The notes under the pieces are model-generated. The model did not search any database and was not told where the DNA came from. It saw only the letters and a program-made list of their open reading frames with translations. Below are positions 6,298 through 15,031 of a stretch of 64,000 nucleotides of DNA, piece after piece. This stretch comes from RUG563 sp045589355 (GTDB taxonomy: Bacteria > Bacillota > Clostridia > Christensenellales > Aristaeellaceae). The stretch's first letter is position 1, and every line of letters begins with the position of its first letter. A program made the position numbers and the translations under genes. The stretch is taken from positions 186,001 through 250,000 of the forward strand of contig JAZNOW010000069.1 in NCBI GenBank assembly GCA_045589355.1, given 5' to 3'.

Positions 6298-8334
6298 TTA
6301 TTCCCCCACCTTCCAGATCACAATGCGGTCACCGCCTGTTTCAAAAGCCCGCTCATACAGTTCGTCCAGCGCCTGCTTGTTCACGGTCATCTGCCCGTAT
6401 TCATGGGAGGTGGCCACCACATAATCCACGCCGTACTTTTCCAATACAGCCTGGTTGCCGGCAGGGTCCGCATAGAAGGCGCGGATATCCGCCTTTCTTT
6501 CGTTGGTGTTGTAGCCATGGTAATACAGCCACATATCCGGCCCGCAAACAATTTTCCGCCCGGCAAGGGAGGAAACAAAATTGATGTGATGGTCGCCGGT
6601 CATGAACACGTCGTCTTCGTCCGTTTCCTGTTCCAGGTAAGCGGCCGCTTCCGTATCGTGCTTGTCAAACAGCTGCCAGTTGGTGTTCATTTCGGTGGCC
6701 ACCGCCAGTACGCCGGTGAAAAAGAAGCAGATCAGCGCCATCCCGGCAATCACCGGTTTTGCCCGCATGCCCTTCAGCTTGCCAAGCAGTTCAAAGCCGT
6801 AATCCGCCGCCAGCACCGCGCACAGCATGTACCACACGCAAAACAGCTTGTAGTTATCGTACACATTGGGCTGGATCTGCACGAACTCCGCCAGAAGGAA
6901 AATCACAAAAGCACCGCAGGCAATGAACCGGCGTTTTTCGTTCTTTTCCAGCAGGCTCAGCAAAATCAGCACAAAGGGCAGGCCCACGTTCTTGATCCAG
7001 AACCACAGCCAGCTGTCCTGCATGCCCATCTGGCCGTTGACCCAGTTGAAGCGGAAGTTGAGGAAGGTATCGTTTCCCACCGCCTGGCTGAAGGTCCAGG
7101 TGAACAGCTGCGGCGCTGCCAGCACCACCGCCAGCCCTCCGTACAGCAGCCAGCCCTTCACCGCCATGCCCAACTGCCTGCGGCTGCGGATCAGGTCATA
7201 CACAAGCCAGCCCGCGCTCATCAGCCCCAGGGCCAGGAAGCAATGGGTGTTGATCATGGGCAGCATGCCCGCCATCACGCCCAGCAGCACCAATTGCCTT
7301 ACCGGCAGCTGCCGCCTGGTAAAAACGGACGTAGGGCCGTCCGCTCCCTTCAGAACGCTCACCCCAAGGGGCAGCGCATCCTCCGGCCGCAGCCAGTCAT
7401 ACAGCAGATAAATGCAGGGCAGCAGCATGCCCCAGCCAAAGAGGGTGGTGCGCTGGGGCAGCATCATATCCACGATCACATTGCTGCAGCGCAGGTTGTA
7501 GGTGGAAAATTCCGCATGGTTGGCGGGGGTCTGGTACCAGCCGCCCAGAACCGCCTTGATCCTCTCCCACAGCCCTACGGCGCTTTGCAGCTCGTTGCTG
7601 CCGCTGGTGCCCAGGCTTACCCCCTGCATATCCACCAGGTACATAAAGCCCAGGCCGCCGTTGAAGAAGAACAGCAGCGCCGCCAGAATGGCGCCTTTTT
7701 TGGTATCCGCCATGCGGCAAGAGAGAATCACATACCCGGAAAAAGTAAGCCCCATCATCAGGATGCCGGGCACCATCAGGGCCGAACGCAGATCCCACCC
7801 CAGCAGCATAAAGGAGGTGGACAGGGTATCGGCCAGGAAAGGATAATTCAGCTGTTCCCCGGGGAATACCACATATTCCGGAGGGAAGGCCATGTTCCGC
7901 GTGCCGGACGCAATGGACATGTGCAGCAGCATATCGCCGTAAGTGGTCATGCCGGTAAAGACATTTCCGTTTTCATCGGGGCGCAGATAATGCGTCCACT
8001 GGAGATAGCCGCCGATGGCCGTCAAAGGCAGGGCCACCAGCAACAGGGCAAGCACCGTCTGCCTGTCCTTTTCCCCAAAGGGAGCAGTTTCTCTCTTGTC
8101 CCGCAAAAACCATGCTGCGCCCACCATCAAAAACAGGGGCACCATGGCCAGCAGATGGGCGTCCACCGTAAAGCCGCAGGGGAAGGCACACAACGCCGGC
8201 AGCCACATTTCCAGCCCCAGGCCCAGCACAAGACCCAGCCATCCCTTTACTACCGCACTTTTCCTGGGCAGCAGAAAAAAACTGATGGCCACACCGGCCC
8301 CTTCAAACAGCAAAAAATACGCAAGCGCCAGCAT
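6298..8334 (-). CDS. Large polytopic membrane protein, GT-C glycosyltransferase-like
   Basis: A 678-aa protein with many hydrophobic helices over residues 1-530 and a soluble C-terminal domain (from about 545, HDTEAAAYLEQETDEDDVFMTG). The first large external loop contains TYGDMLLHMSIASGTRN, an Asp/His arrangement typical of GT-C enzymes that use lipid-linked sugars. The small soluble domain at the end of a GT-C fold is also usual. It is the first gene of an operon with an 81-aa protein and GtrA, consistent with decoration of a surface polymer. Transcribed from the promoter at 8367-8395. Exact donor and acceptor are unknown; an alternative is a YfhO-like transporter. Confidence 0.65.
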   Translation of the reverse strand: MLALAYFLLFEGAGVAISFFLLPRKSAVVKGWLGLVLGLGLEMWLPALCAFPCGFTVDAHLLAMVPLFLMVGAAWFLRDKRETAPFGEKDRQTVLALLLVALPLTAIGGYLQWTHYLRPDENGNVFTGMTTYGDMLLHMSIASGTRNMAFPPEYVVFPGEQLNYPFLADTLSTSFMLLGWDLRSALMVPGILMMGLTFSGYVILSCRMADTKKGAILAALLFFFNGGLGFMYLVDMQGVSLGTSGSNELQSAVGLWERIKAVLGGWYQTPANHAEFSTYNLRCSNVIVDMMLPQRTTLFGWGMLLPCIYLLYDWLRPEDALPLGVSVLKGADGPTSVFTRRQLPVRQLVLLGVMAGMLPMINTHCFLALGLMSAGWLVYDLIRSRRQLGMAVKGWLLYGGLAVVLAAPQLFTWTFSQAVGNDTFLNFRFNWVNGQMGMQDSWLWFWIKNVGLPFVLILLSLLEKNEKRRFIACGAFVIFLLAEFVQIQPNVYDNYKLFCVWYMLCAVLAADYGFELLGKLKGMRAKPVIAGMALICFFFTGVLAVATEMNTNWQLFDKHDTEAAAYLEQETDEDDVFMTGDHHINFVSSLAGRKIVCGPDMWLYYHGYNTNERKADIRAFYADPAGNQAVLEKYGVDYVVATSHEYGQMTVNKQALDELYERAFETGGDRIVIWKVGE

Positions 8335-8366
8335 AATCCGCCTCCGAATCGATATTCAATCAATTT

Positions 8367-8395
8367 ATTATAATCCATCGGGCAGCAAAAGGCAA
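8367..8395 (-). promoter_or_regulatory. Promoter of the GtrA operon
   Basis: On the minus strand TTGCCT (8390-8395), a 17-bp spacer and TATAAT (8367-8372). It lies 33 bases upstream of the ATG of the large membrane protein and back to back with the plus-strand promoter at 8423. Confidence 0.75.
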
Positions 8396-8422
8396 TTTTT
8401 CCTTCCACAAATTTTTGCATTG

Positions 8423-8451
8423 TTTACACAAAAGTGGAAATATGCTATAAT
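8423..8451 (+). promoter_or_regulatory. Promoter of the zinc-ribbon protein/rlmD operon
   Basis: TTTACA (8423-8428), 17-bp spacer, TATAAT (8446-8451). Transcription would start near 8458, giving a leader of only about 20 bases before the GTG at 8479. Confidence 0.78.
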
Positions 8452-8478
8452 TTCAGCCAGAAAACCTGAAGAAAGCTG

Positions 8479-8700
8479 GTGCGTTTACCCATGCGCTGCG
8501 GATGTCCCGAATGCGGCAGTTTCATGATCCATTCCGAAAGCGATCATGCCTGCGTCTGCCCCGAATGCCTGGCCCGATGCTACGCCTGCCAGGGCACCGG
8601 TACCGCCCTGACAAGGGAAGCGGTGCTGGGCATGAAAAGAATGACGGAAATCAAAACCACCGAAGAAAGAATGCAGGACGCACGCAAGCAGGACGAATGA
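8479..8700 (+). CDS. Small cysteine-rich zinc-binding protein
   Basis: A 73-aa protein (GTG start at 8479, or ATG at 8491). Six cysteines in the first half form CxCxxC and CxCxxCxxxCxxC patterns (CGCPECG, CVCPECLARCYACQG), a likely double zinc ribbon; the second half is a charged helix (TEERMQDARKQDE). Its stop codon overlaps the ATG of rlmD (ATGA at 8697-8700), so the two are translationally coupled. It may help the methyltransferase or bind nucleic acid, but no function is recognised. Confidence 0.7.
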   Translation: MRLPMRCGCPECGSFMIHSESDHACVCPECLARCYACQGTGTALTREAVLGMKRMTEIKTTEERMQDARKQDE

Positions 8701-10049
8701 ACATGCTGAAAAAGAACGACCAGATCACTGTAAAGATCGAGCGCTTCGGCGCCGAATGCGGCATTGCCCATCTGGAGGGCATGACGCTTTTTGTGCTGGG
8801 CGCATTGCCCGGGGAAAAGGTGGTGGCCCGGGTACAGAAGGTGGAAAAGAAATACGCCTTCCTCAAAACGCTGGAGGTTCTCAACGCCCATCCCCTGCGC
8901 ATTCAGCCCCCCTGCCCTTATTATGAGAAATGCGGCGGCTGTGTATGCCAGCACATGGACTACACCCTGTCCCTGCAGATGAAAAAGGAAAAGGTGCAGG
9001 ACGCCCTTTTACGCATCGGCGGGCTGGATATTGCCGTGCCCATGCCCCTTGGCATGGAAAACCCTTACCACTACCGCAACAAATGCGCCCTGCCCGTGGG
9101 TGAAAAGGACGGCGCCCTGCAGATCGGCTTTTACGCCCCCCGCAGCCATCGCATTGTGGATGTGGAAAAATGCCTCATTTCCAAGGAAGAAAGCAATGCC
9201 GTGCTGCAAACGGTGCGCAGCTGGATGGAAAAATTCCACATCCCCGCCTACAACGAAGCCACCCGCAATGGCCTTATCCGCCATGTGATGAGCCGGGTAT
9301 CCAAAACAGGCGACGTGATGGCCGTGCTCATTGCCGCCGCTCCCTCCCTGCCCCACAGCCGGGAATTGATCGCCATGCTGCGGGCACAGCTGCCCGGGCT
9401 GAAAAGCGTATACCTGAACGTGAACAAGCGCAGCGATAACGTGATCATGGGGCTGGAAAACCATCTGCTTTACGGCGAAGAACGCATGCAGGATACCCTG
9501 CTGGGCCTTTCCTTTTCCGTCTCTCCCCTTTCCTTTTTCCAGGTAAACCCGGTGCAGACGGAAGTTCTGTACCGGACAGCATTGGATTTTGCCGACCTCA
9601 AAGGCCACGAAACCGTAGCCGACCTGTACTGCGGCGCCGGCACCATTTCCCTTTTGCTGGCACAGCGGGCCAGGCATGTGATCGGCATCGAAATCGTGCC
9701 CCCCGCCATTGAAGACGCAAAAGAAAACGCAAAGCGCAACGGCATCGAAAACGTGCAGTTCCACGCCGCCGCCGCGGAAGACTTGCTGCCCAAGCTGGTG
9801 CAGCAGGGGCTGAAGATGGATGCGGTGATGCTGGACCCGCCGCGGAAAGGCTGCGAGGAAAAAGTGCTGGAAGCCATCTGCACCTGCGCCCCCGAAAAGG
9901 TGGTGTACATCAGCTGCGACGTGGCCACCCAGGCCCGGGACGCCAAATACCTGTGCAGCCACGGCTATAAAGCCACCCGGTGCCAGAGCGTGGATATGTT
10001 CTGCCTCACCGGCCATATTGAAAACGTGCTGCTGTTTGAAAAGGCATAA
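8697..10049 (+). CDS. rlmD: 23S rRNA uracil-C5 methyltransferase, RlmD/RlmCD type
   Basis: SAM-dependent enzyme that makes 5-methyluridine in 23S rRNA. The 450 aa begin with a TRAM RNA-binding domain (KNDQITVKIERFGAECGIAHLEG). Four cysteines for a 4Fe-4S cluster follow near residue 75 (CPYYEKCGGCVCQH). The C-terminal Rossmann methyltransferase has DLYCGAGTISLLLAQ (SAM binding), the LDPPRKGC loop with the nucleophilic region and YISCD. ATG 8697 overlaps the stop of the zinc-ribbon gene. Gram-positive relatives often modify both U747 and U1939; which one here cannot be told from sequence. Confidence 0.93.
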   Translation: MNMLKKNDQITVKIERFGAECGIAHLEGMTLFVLGALPGEKVVARVQKVEKKYAFLKTLEVLNAHPLRIQPPCPYYEKCGGCVCQHMDYTLSLQMKKEKVQDALLRIGGLDIAVPMPLGMENPYHYRNKCALPVGEKDGALQIGFYAPRSHRIVDVEKCLISKEESNAVLQTVRSWMEKFHIPAYNEATRNGLIRHVMSRVSKTGDVMAVLIAAAPSLPHSRELIAMLRAQLPGLKSVYLNVNKRSDNVIMGLENHLLYGEERMQDTLLGLSFSVSPLSFFQVNPVQTEVLYRTALDFADLKGHETVADLYCGAGTISLLLAQRARHVIGIEIVPPAIEDAKENAKRNGIENVQFHAAAAEDLLPKLVQQGLKMDAVMLDPPRKGCEEKVLEAICTCAPEKVVYISCDVATQARDAKYLCSHGYKATRCQSVDMFCLTGHIENVLLFEKA

Positions 10050-10081
10050 AGATACAAAAGAAAAAGGAGATGCATTCCCCC

Positions 10082-10591
10082 ATGAGTGAAAACCATACCC
10101 CCGCCGAATTCCAGCCGGAAAACAATTCCCTCCAGCCCCTTCCCCCGGAAACGGAAAAACAAACGGCATCCCCCTCCAACCCGGTATTGGGGGCGGCCGG
10201 CGCCATTGTGGGTGCTGCTCTGGGCGGCATCGTATGGATATTGGTGTATCAGCTGGGCTACATTGCCGCCCTGTGCGGGCTGCTGATGGTATTCCTGGCC
10301 ATGAAGGGCTATGAGCTTGCCGGCAAAGGGCTGGACCGCAAAGGCATCATCCTTTCCGTTGTGGTAGCCGCTGTGATGATCTACGGCGCCGCCTATGCCG
10401 CCATTGTGGTCAGCGTGTACCGGGAAATCGGCTCGGGCATCAGCCTGGAATTCGCCTTCCAGCTGACCCAGATGGCCCTGACGGACCCTGAAGCAAAAAG
10501 CCAGTTCACCAAAGAGCTGCTCACCGGCTACGGCCTGAGCGCCCTGTGTGCTTTCGGCATGGTGATCCGCCGCTTCAAGGAAGCAAAATAA
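10082..10591 (+). CDS. Small integral membrane protein
   Basis: A 169-aa protein of unknown function. The first 40 residues are polar and rich in Pro, Glu and Gln (NHTPAEFQPENNSLQ), probably cytosolic. Four hydrophobic segments follow, the first two glycine-rich (LGAAGAIVGAALGGIVWILVY), and the protein ends in a basic FGMVIRRFKEAK. ATG 10082 is preferred over 10070 because AAGGAG (10064-10069) is directly against the latter. It sits 32 bases after rlmD and 24 bases before a thioesterase, apparently in one transcript. Confidence 0.78.
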   Translation: MSENHTPAEFQPENNSLQPLPPETEKQTASPSNPVLGAAGAIVGAALGGIVWILVYQLGYIAALCGLLMVFLAMKGYELAGKGLDRKGIILSVVVAAVMIYGAAYAAIVVSVYREIGSGISLEFAFQLTQMALTDPEAKSQFTKELLTGYGLSALCAFGMVIRRFKEAK

Positions 10592-10615
10592 CCGCATCGG
10601 GAAGGAGCATGATCC

Positions 10616-11014
10616 ATGGGCGCATTTTCCTCCATTGAAGAAGCAAGGGCCTATTTTGCCGGCGACCTGTTTGCCATGCAGGCAGGGGTGCAGCTGGATG
10701 AAATGTGGGACGGAGGCTGTGTGTGCTCCATGCCGGTGCAGGCCATGCACAAGAATGCGACCGGCGGCGTGATGGGCGGCGCCATCTTTACCCTGGCGGA
10801 TTTCGCCTTCGCCGTGGCGTCCAACCACATGCACCGCACCACCGTGGCCCAGCAGGTGAGCATCAATTTCCTCTCCGGCACAAGGGGCACCCGGCTTTTT
10901 GCCAGAGCCCAGTGTAAAAAGGACGGCAAAACCACCTGCGTCTACAACATCGACGTAACGGACGACCTTGGACGGGACATCGCCCAGTTTGTGGGCACCG
11001 GCTATAAACTGTAA
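10616..11014 (+). CDS. PaaI-family hotdog thioesterase
   Basis: A 132-aa single hotdog domain that would hydrolyse acyl- or aryl-CoA thioesters. The diagnostic stretch is NATGGVMGGAIFTLADFAFAVASN (conserved Gly-Gly and the acidic Asp of the long helix), followed by QQVSINFLSGTRG and KKDGKTTCVYNIDVTDD. Length matches PaaI/COG2050 proteins. It closes the rlmD transcript and is followed seven bases later by a terminator. Physiological substrate unknown. Confidence 0.88.
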   Translation: MGAFSSIEEARAYFAGDLFAMQAGVQLDEMWDGGCVCSMPVQAMHKNATGGVMGGAIFTLADFAFAVASNHMHRTTVAQQVSINFLSGTRGTRLFARAQCKKDGKTTCVYNIDVTDDLGRDIAQFVGTGYKL

Positions 11015-11021
11015 AACAAAA

Positions 11022-11055
11022 AGAACTGCAAAAAGCCTGCAGTTCTTTTGTTTTG
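11022..11055. terminator. Bidirectional terminator
   Basis: Stem AGAACTGCA (11022-11030) / TGCAGTTCT (11038-11046) with T-rich flank TTTTGTTTT on the plus strand and a matching A-rich flank for the minus strand. It separates the thioesterase from the convergent SH3 protein. Confidence 0.9.
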
Positions 11056-11056
11056 C

Positions 11057-12142
11057 TTATTTCAGGTATTTGGCCATCATGAAGCCGGTTTGTCCGTTCA
11101 CGATCACATGGGCCCATTCGCCGGTGAAGCCCATCAGAATCACTTTCGTGCCGTTGTCATAAAGGCCCAGCGATGCGGAATCGGTGCTTTGGGCCGAGCG
11201 CAGGTGCAAATTGCCCACCGGGTTGGTGTTGTGCACCTTCATCACCGGCATGGCGGAAGCAGGGTCCTTCTCCGTTTCATAATTCAGGAAGGAATTATCC
11301 ATATACCCCTGCAGGCCGCATACCGATACCTTCACCCATTCTTCGCCCTTGTCGTTTTTCTCAATGGCCCCGTTGATCACCACCTGCACCCCGTTGTAAT
11401 ACTTGCCCAGGGAGCGGCTGTTTTTGTCGGGCGCAACCCGCAGGTTCAGCCGGTGGGCAGGGTTGGGGTTATTGACGGCGGCGGTATAATCGTTCAGCTT
11501 CAGGGGCCATTCCGCCTTTTCGTGGTAGCCCACAGGGCCGGTGAACACAAAGGGCTTTTCGGTGGCCTGGGGATAAGAGGGCATCGGCGTGGCAGCGGGC
11601 GGCAAAACGGAAGAAGTGCCAATGGATACATCGCTCAATTTCACTTCCCATTCCATGCCGCCGTAGGTCACAATGGCCTGCTGGTCCTTCAGTCCCAATA
11701 CCGTCATTTTGGCATTCCAGGGGGCCGTGGCGATCACCGTGCTTCCCACAAACAGTTCCAGCCGGGCACCGCTTTGGTTTTTCACATAGGCATCCGGCGC
11801 ACAAGGGGTGACCGGCGTGGTCGGCAGCACCAGCTGGTTCATCTGCACATAGCCCTTTTCACCGGCCATGTACACATAGCCCCATTCCCCCTTCATGTGG
11901 GTCAGTATGCCCACGGTGCCGTTGTAAAACCGTGCCTTCACCCGGGAAGAGGCAGCAGGCTCTGTATACATCACCAGCATGTTGGTGGAAGCAGGGCCGC
12001 AGGCTGTCCGGTACTCGTTGCCGGCAACCGCCGCAAAGCCCTTTTCTTCCGGGCTCATGGAAACATTTCCGTCTGCCAGGGAGGGCAGGGCCATGGCCGC
12101 AGCCAGCACAAACATCAATACAAAAGCAATCCATTTTTTCAT
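11057..12142 (-). CDS. Secreted multi-SH3-domain protein
   Basis: A 361-aa exported protein. Residues 1-24 form a signal peptide ending in LPSLADG. The mature part carries three or four bacterial SH3-like repeats, seen as repeated 'N-x-R-x-x-x...S-x-x-L-G-x-Y-x-N-G-x-x-V' (RLNLRVAPDKNSRSLGKYYNG, then GNLHLRSAQSTDSASLGLYDNG) each followed by 'W-V/A-x-V-x-V-x-G-x-x-G-Y/F-M'. Such domains bind peptidoglycan or other cell-wall polymers. No enzymatic domain is present, so a wall-associated scaffold or sensor is likely. Related SH3 modules occur in the VanW proteins at 51305-53341. Confidence 0.85.
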   Translation of the reverse strand: MKKWIAFVLMFVLAAAMALPSLADGNVSMSPEEKGFAAVAGNEYRTACGPASTNMLVMYTEPAASSRVKARFYNGTVGILTHMKGEWGYVYMAGEKGYVQMNQLVLPTTPVTPCAPDAYVKNQSGARLELFVGSTVIATAPWNAKMTVLGLKDQQAIVTYGGMEWEVKLSDVSIGTSSVLPPAATPMPSYPQATEKPFVFTGPVGYHEKAEWPLKLNDYTAAVNNPNPAHRLNLRVAPDKNSRSLGKYYNGVQVVINGAIEKNDKGEEWVKVSVCGLQGYMDNSFLNYETEKDPASAMPVMKVHNTNPVGNLHLRSAQSTDSASLGLYDNGTKVILMGFTGEWAHVIVNGQTGFMMAKYLK

Positions 12143-12231
12143 TTTGTTTATCCTCCTTTGTTGGGGTCTCCATCTATGGGACGAAGCAAAACTGGCAATT
12201 GTTGCATATTTTTCCCCAATTTACAAGTGTA

Positions 12232-12263
12232 AACAAAAAGCGATGCGTTTTTCCGCATCGCTT
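12232..12263 (-). terminator. Terminator of the acetyltransferase gene
   Basis: Perfect 10-bp stem AAGCGATGCG / CGCATCGCTT with a 6-base loop; on the minus strand it is followed by TTTTTGTTT. It lies five bases beyond the stop of the GNAT gene. Confidence 0.9.
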
Positions 12264-12268
12264 GTTTT

Positions 12269-12745
12269 TCATTCCGCCATTTTGTCCAGCGTATCGCCGG
12301 TGAGCCGGTATATCGTCCATTCCGCCATGGGGCAGGCATTCAGGGACAGGTAAAAATCAACGCTGGGCTTGTTCCAGTCCAGGCAGCACCATTCCATCCT
12401 GCCGCAGCCCCTTTCCTTCGCAAGATGGGCCAATTGCCGCAGCAGCCCTTTCCCTGCGCCCTTTCCGCGGTGCTCCGGCAGCACAAACAGATCCTCCAGG
12501 TACAGGCCGGCCCGGCCCAGAAACGTGGAGAAATTATGGAAAAACAGGGCGAAGCCCACTTCCTTCCCGTCCATCAAAGCAAACAATACTTCCGCATGCT
12601 TTTTATCAAAAATCCACTCTTCCAATAAGGCTTCCGTGGCCACCACCTGATCTTCCATCTTTTCATAAACGGCCAGCTGCCGGATAAACTGCAAAATCAG
12701 CCCGGCATCCTGCCTTTCTGCCAGACGGTACGCAATCTGTTCCAT
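12269..12745 (-). CDS. GNAT acetyltransferase, diamine/thialysine N-acetyltransferase-like
   Basis: A 158-aa single GNAT domain. The acetyl-CoA loop is VLPEHRGKGAGKGLLRQLA and the region around it (FFHNFSTFLGRAGLYLEDLFV, GCGRMEWCCLDWN, FYLSLNACPMAEWTIYRL) closely follows the spermidine/spermine and thialysine acetyltransferase (SSAT) family, including the conserved Tyr-Leu-Glu-Asp-Leu-Phe. Likely acetylates a small polyamine or amino-acid amine in the cytosol. A TATAAT box at 12772-12777 (minus strand, weak -35 TTCCCT) lies upstream. Confidence 0.85.
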   Translation of the reverse strand: MEQIAYRLAERQDAGLILQFIRQLAVYEKMEDQVVATEALLEEWIFDKKHAEVLFALMDGKEVGFALFFHNFSTFLGRAGLYLEDLFVLPEHRGKGAGKGLLRQLAHLAKERGCGRMEWCCLDWNKPSVDFYLSLNACPMAEWTIYRLTGDTLDKMAE

Positions 12746-12828
12746 TTCTTCATCGCTCCTTTTCTGTTTTCATTATACCCCAGGCCGCTTTCGGAGGGAA
12801 GCCCGTCCCTGTTTCTTGGCTGTTTTTA

Positions 12829-12857
12829 TTGCATCCGTTTTCGCTGCATGGTATAAT
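12829..12857 (+). promoter_or_regulatory. Promoter of the Ham1-GNAT fusion
   Basis: TTGCAT (12829-12834), 17-bp spacer and TATAAT (12852-12857), giving a leader of about 45 bases to the ATG at 12907. Confidence 0.75.
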
Positions 12858-12906
12858 CAGGCATACAAAACCTTTGGTTCAGAATGTAGTTTGCGGGGTA
12901 TAAAGT

Positions 12907-14061
12907 ATGCAGGTATTGCTGGGCACCACCAACCCTTCCAAGGTGGAACGGTTCAAGAAGCTGCTTCGGGGCTGCGACGTGGAGTTTTTGACCCTGAAGG
13001 ATCTGAACATCACAGACGAGCCCCGGGAACAGGGCGCCACTCCGGAAGAAAACGCACGCATCAAGGCCCGTTTTTACGGCCAATATTTTGACGCCGTCAT
13101 CTGCAACGATTCCGGGCTGTACTTTGACGCGCTGCCCCTTTCCGACCCCCGCCAGCCCGGGCTGAACATCCGCACCCCCCAGGGTAAAAAGCGGCTGGAC
13201 GACGAAGAAATGATCGCTTACTATGCCGGTCTTATCCATTCTTTGGGCGGCAAGGTGCAGGCTGTGTACCTGGACGGCATGGCGGTGTACTGCGGCGGCC
13301 ATGTGTATTCCTTCATGGAAAACAACGAAACCACCCGGGCCAGCGCCTTTTATATGGTGGATGCCCCCTCCCCTTTGCGCCACCCCGGCTGGCCGCTGGA
13401 CAGCCTGTCTGTCAACCGGCACACAGGGCGCTATTTTGTGGATAAGGAAAAAGCGGCGCCGGATGAAAAAAGCGTGAAGGAAAACATCATGCTGGGGGCT
13501 TACCGGGAGCGGCTTTCCGCTTTCCTGCGCCAGTCCCTGGGGCTGGAGGAGAGGCAATTGAAGCTGGTCCGGGCGTCCATGGCCTATCAGCCCCAGATCA
13601 CCGAAATGCTGGATGAATGGTTTGCCGTGGAAACGGATATCACCCCCTACGCCATCCGGAAAGGGGATTACCGCCATTTCCCCCATTACCTCACCACCCT
13701 GGAAGCGGCGCCGGATGACCCCCACCTGGTGCCGGACAGCACCTTCTTCTGCCTGGATGAAAGCACCAACCGGATGGTGGGCGCCGTGAACATCCGACAC
13801 CGGCTGAACGAAAAATTGCTGCTGAACGGCGGCCACATCGGCGACGGCATCCGTCCCTCCATGCGGGGCCGGGGGCTGGGCACCAAAATGGTGGCCCTGG
13901 CCCTGGAAGAATGCAGAAAGCTGGGCATGGAACGGGTGCTGATGGTGTGCGACAAGGATAACCTGCCCTCTGCCCGCACCATCCAAAGCAACGGCGGCGT
14001 GCTGGAAAACGAAGTGGTTGTGGACGGTGTGACCGAGCAGCGCTGGTGGATTCAATTGTAA
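12907..14061 (+). CDS. Fusion of a Ham1/RdgB-like NTP pyrophosphatase and a GNAT acetyltransferase
   Basis: One 384-aa reading frame with two enzymes. Residues 1 to about 205 resemble the Ham1/RdgB family that hydrolyses non-canonical purine NTPs: the start VLLGTTNPSKVERFKKLL (T-x-N-x-x-K), EENARIKARFY, CNDSGLYFDALP (conserved D-S-G-L), although the usual GV(Y/F)SARY is replaced by QPGLNIR. Residues about 217-384 form a GNAT domain with the acetyl-CoA loop RPSMRGRGLGTKMVALALEEC near 315-335 and DKDNLPSARTIQSNGGVLEN, typical of proteins acetylating amines. No stop or frameshift lies between. The role of the pairing is unknown; each half alone is well supported. Confidence 0.82.
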   Translation: MQVLLGTTNPSKVERFKKLLRGCDVEFLTLKDLNITDEPREQGATPEENARIKARFYGQYFDAVICNDSGLYFDALPLSDPRQPGLNIRTPQGKKRLDDEEMIAYYAGLIHSLGGKVQAVYLDGMAVYCGGHVYSFMENNETTRASAFYMVDAPSPLRHPGWPLDSLSVNRHTGRYFVDKEKAAPDEKSVKENIMLGAYRERLSAFLRQSLGLEERQLKLVRASMAYQPQITEMLDEWFAVETDITPYAIRKGDYRHFPHYLTTLEAAPDDPHLVPDSTFFCLDESTNRMVGAVNIRHRLNEKLLLNGGHIGDGIRPSMRGRGLGTKMVALALEECRKLGMERVLMVCDKDNLPSARTIQSNGGVLENEVVVDGVTEQRWWIQL

Positions 14062-14113
14062 GCAGGCTTTCTGCCGGCATATTCGTTTGATCATCATAAG
14101 GAGGTATACATTT

Positions 14114-15031
14114 ATGAAAAAACTGCTTTCCCTTGTTCTTGTCCTTCTGCTTTGCCTGATTTTTCCCCAGGCCCTGGCCGAAGAAATCACCCACCCCTTC
14201 CCTGCCTTTGGCATGGAAATCACCCTGCCCGAAAACGCGGAAGCCCTGGGGCTTTTTGCCGCTGCCACCGACACCGTTTTCAACCTTACCGTCCAGAGCG
14301 AAGACGGGCACACCCTCCTTTTGCTGGTGGAGCGCATGGATACCTCATCCTATAACCTGCTCTTTAGCGACGAAGCCACGGCCGCCCAGATGGAAGCCAT
14401 GGGCATGCGGGTGCTGGGTCAGCAGGACGGCTACACTTACTGCGCTTTCTTTGCCTCGGATTTTGAAAACGTGGCCGATTTTTACAGCTTCTTCGGCATG
14501 AACTACAATGATTTTTCCGCCGATACCAAAGACCGCATCCAGGCTGCCCTGCCTGCCGTGAAGGCCGCCGGCGAAACCCTTACCTTCATCCCCATCGTGC
14601 AGGAAGAAAAGAAAGTGGAGCCCTTCCTTACCACCGACCTGGACGGCAACCAGGTGACGGAAGCCATCTTTGAAAACTACGACCTGACCGTCATCAACGT
14701 CTGGGGCACGTTCTGCAGCCCCTGCATCGGCGAAATGCCCGCCCTGGCCCAGTGGCATGCCACCCTGCCCGAAAATGTGCAGCTCATCGGCGTGATCAGC
14801 GATGTGAACGTAGGCGGCGATACCACAACTGCCCGGAGCATTCTGGACAGAACCGGCGTAAAGTTTGTGAACCTGCTCACTTCCCCCAGCCTCTATCCTC
14901 TGCTGAGCATGTCCCAGTATGTGCCCACCACCTATTTCGTGGATGCGCAGGGCAACATGGTGGGCCAGCCCATCGTGGGCGCCGACGTGGAGGGCTACAA
15001 GCAGTTTGTGGCGGAATACCTGCATGAATAA
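14114..15031 (+). CDS. Exported TlpA-like thioredoxin-fold protein
   Basis: A 305-aa secreted thiol-disulfide protein. Signal peptide at residues 1-20 (MKKLLSLVLVLLLCLIFPQALA). A novel N-terminal half of about 180 residues precedes a TlpA/ResA-type thioredoxin domain with the active site WGTFCSPC and IGEMPAL, then the cis-Pro block YVPTTYFVDAQGNMVG. ATG 14114 follows AAGGAGG (14099-14105) by eight bases. Its stop overlaps the next gene by eight bases. With the CD1871A-like peptide and the 4Fe-4S membrane protein it forms a recurring clostridial redox triad, which suggests electrons pass from the membrane protein to extracytoplasmic thiols. Confidence 0.87.
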   Translation: MKKLLSLVLVLLLCLIFPQALAEEITHPFPAFGMEITLPENAEALGLFAAATDTVFNLTVQSEDGHTLLLLVERMDTSSYNLLFSDEATAAQMEAMGMRVLGQQDGYTYCAFFASDFENVADFYSFFGMNYNDFSADTKDRIQAALPAVKAAGETLTFIPIVQEEKKVEPFLTTDLDGNQVTEAIFENYDLTVINVWGTFCSPCIGEMPALAQWHATLPENVQLIGVISDVNVGGDTTTARSILDRTGVKFVNLLTSPSLYPLLSMSQYVPTTYFVDAQGNMVGQPIVGADVEGYKQFVAEYLHE

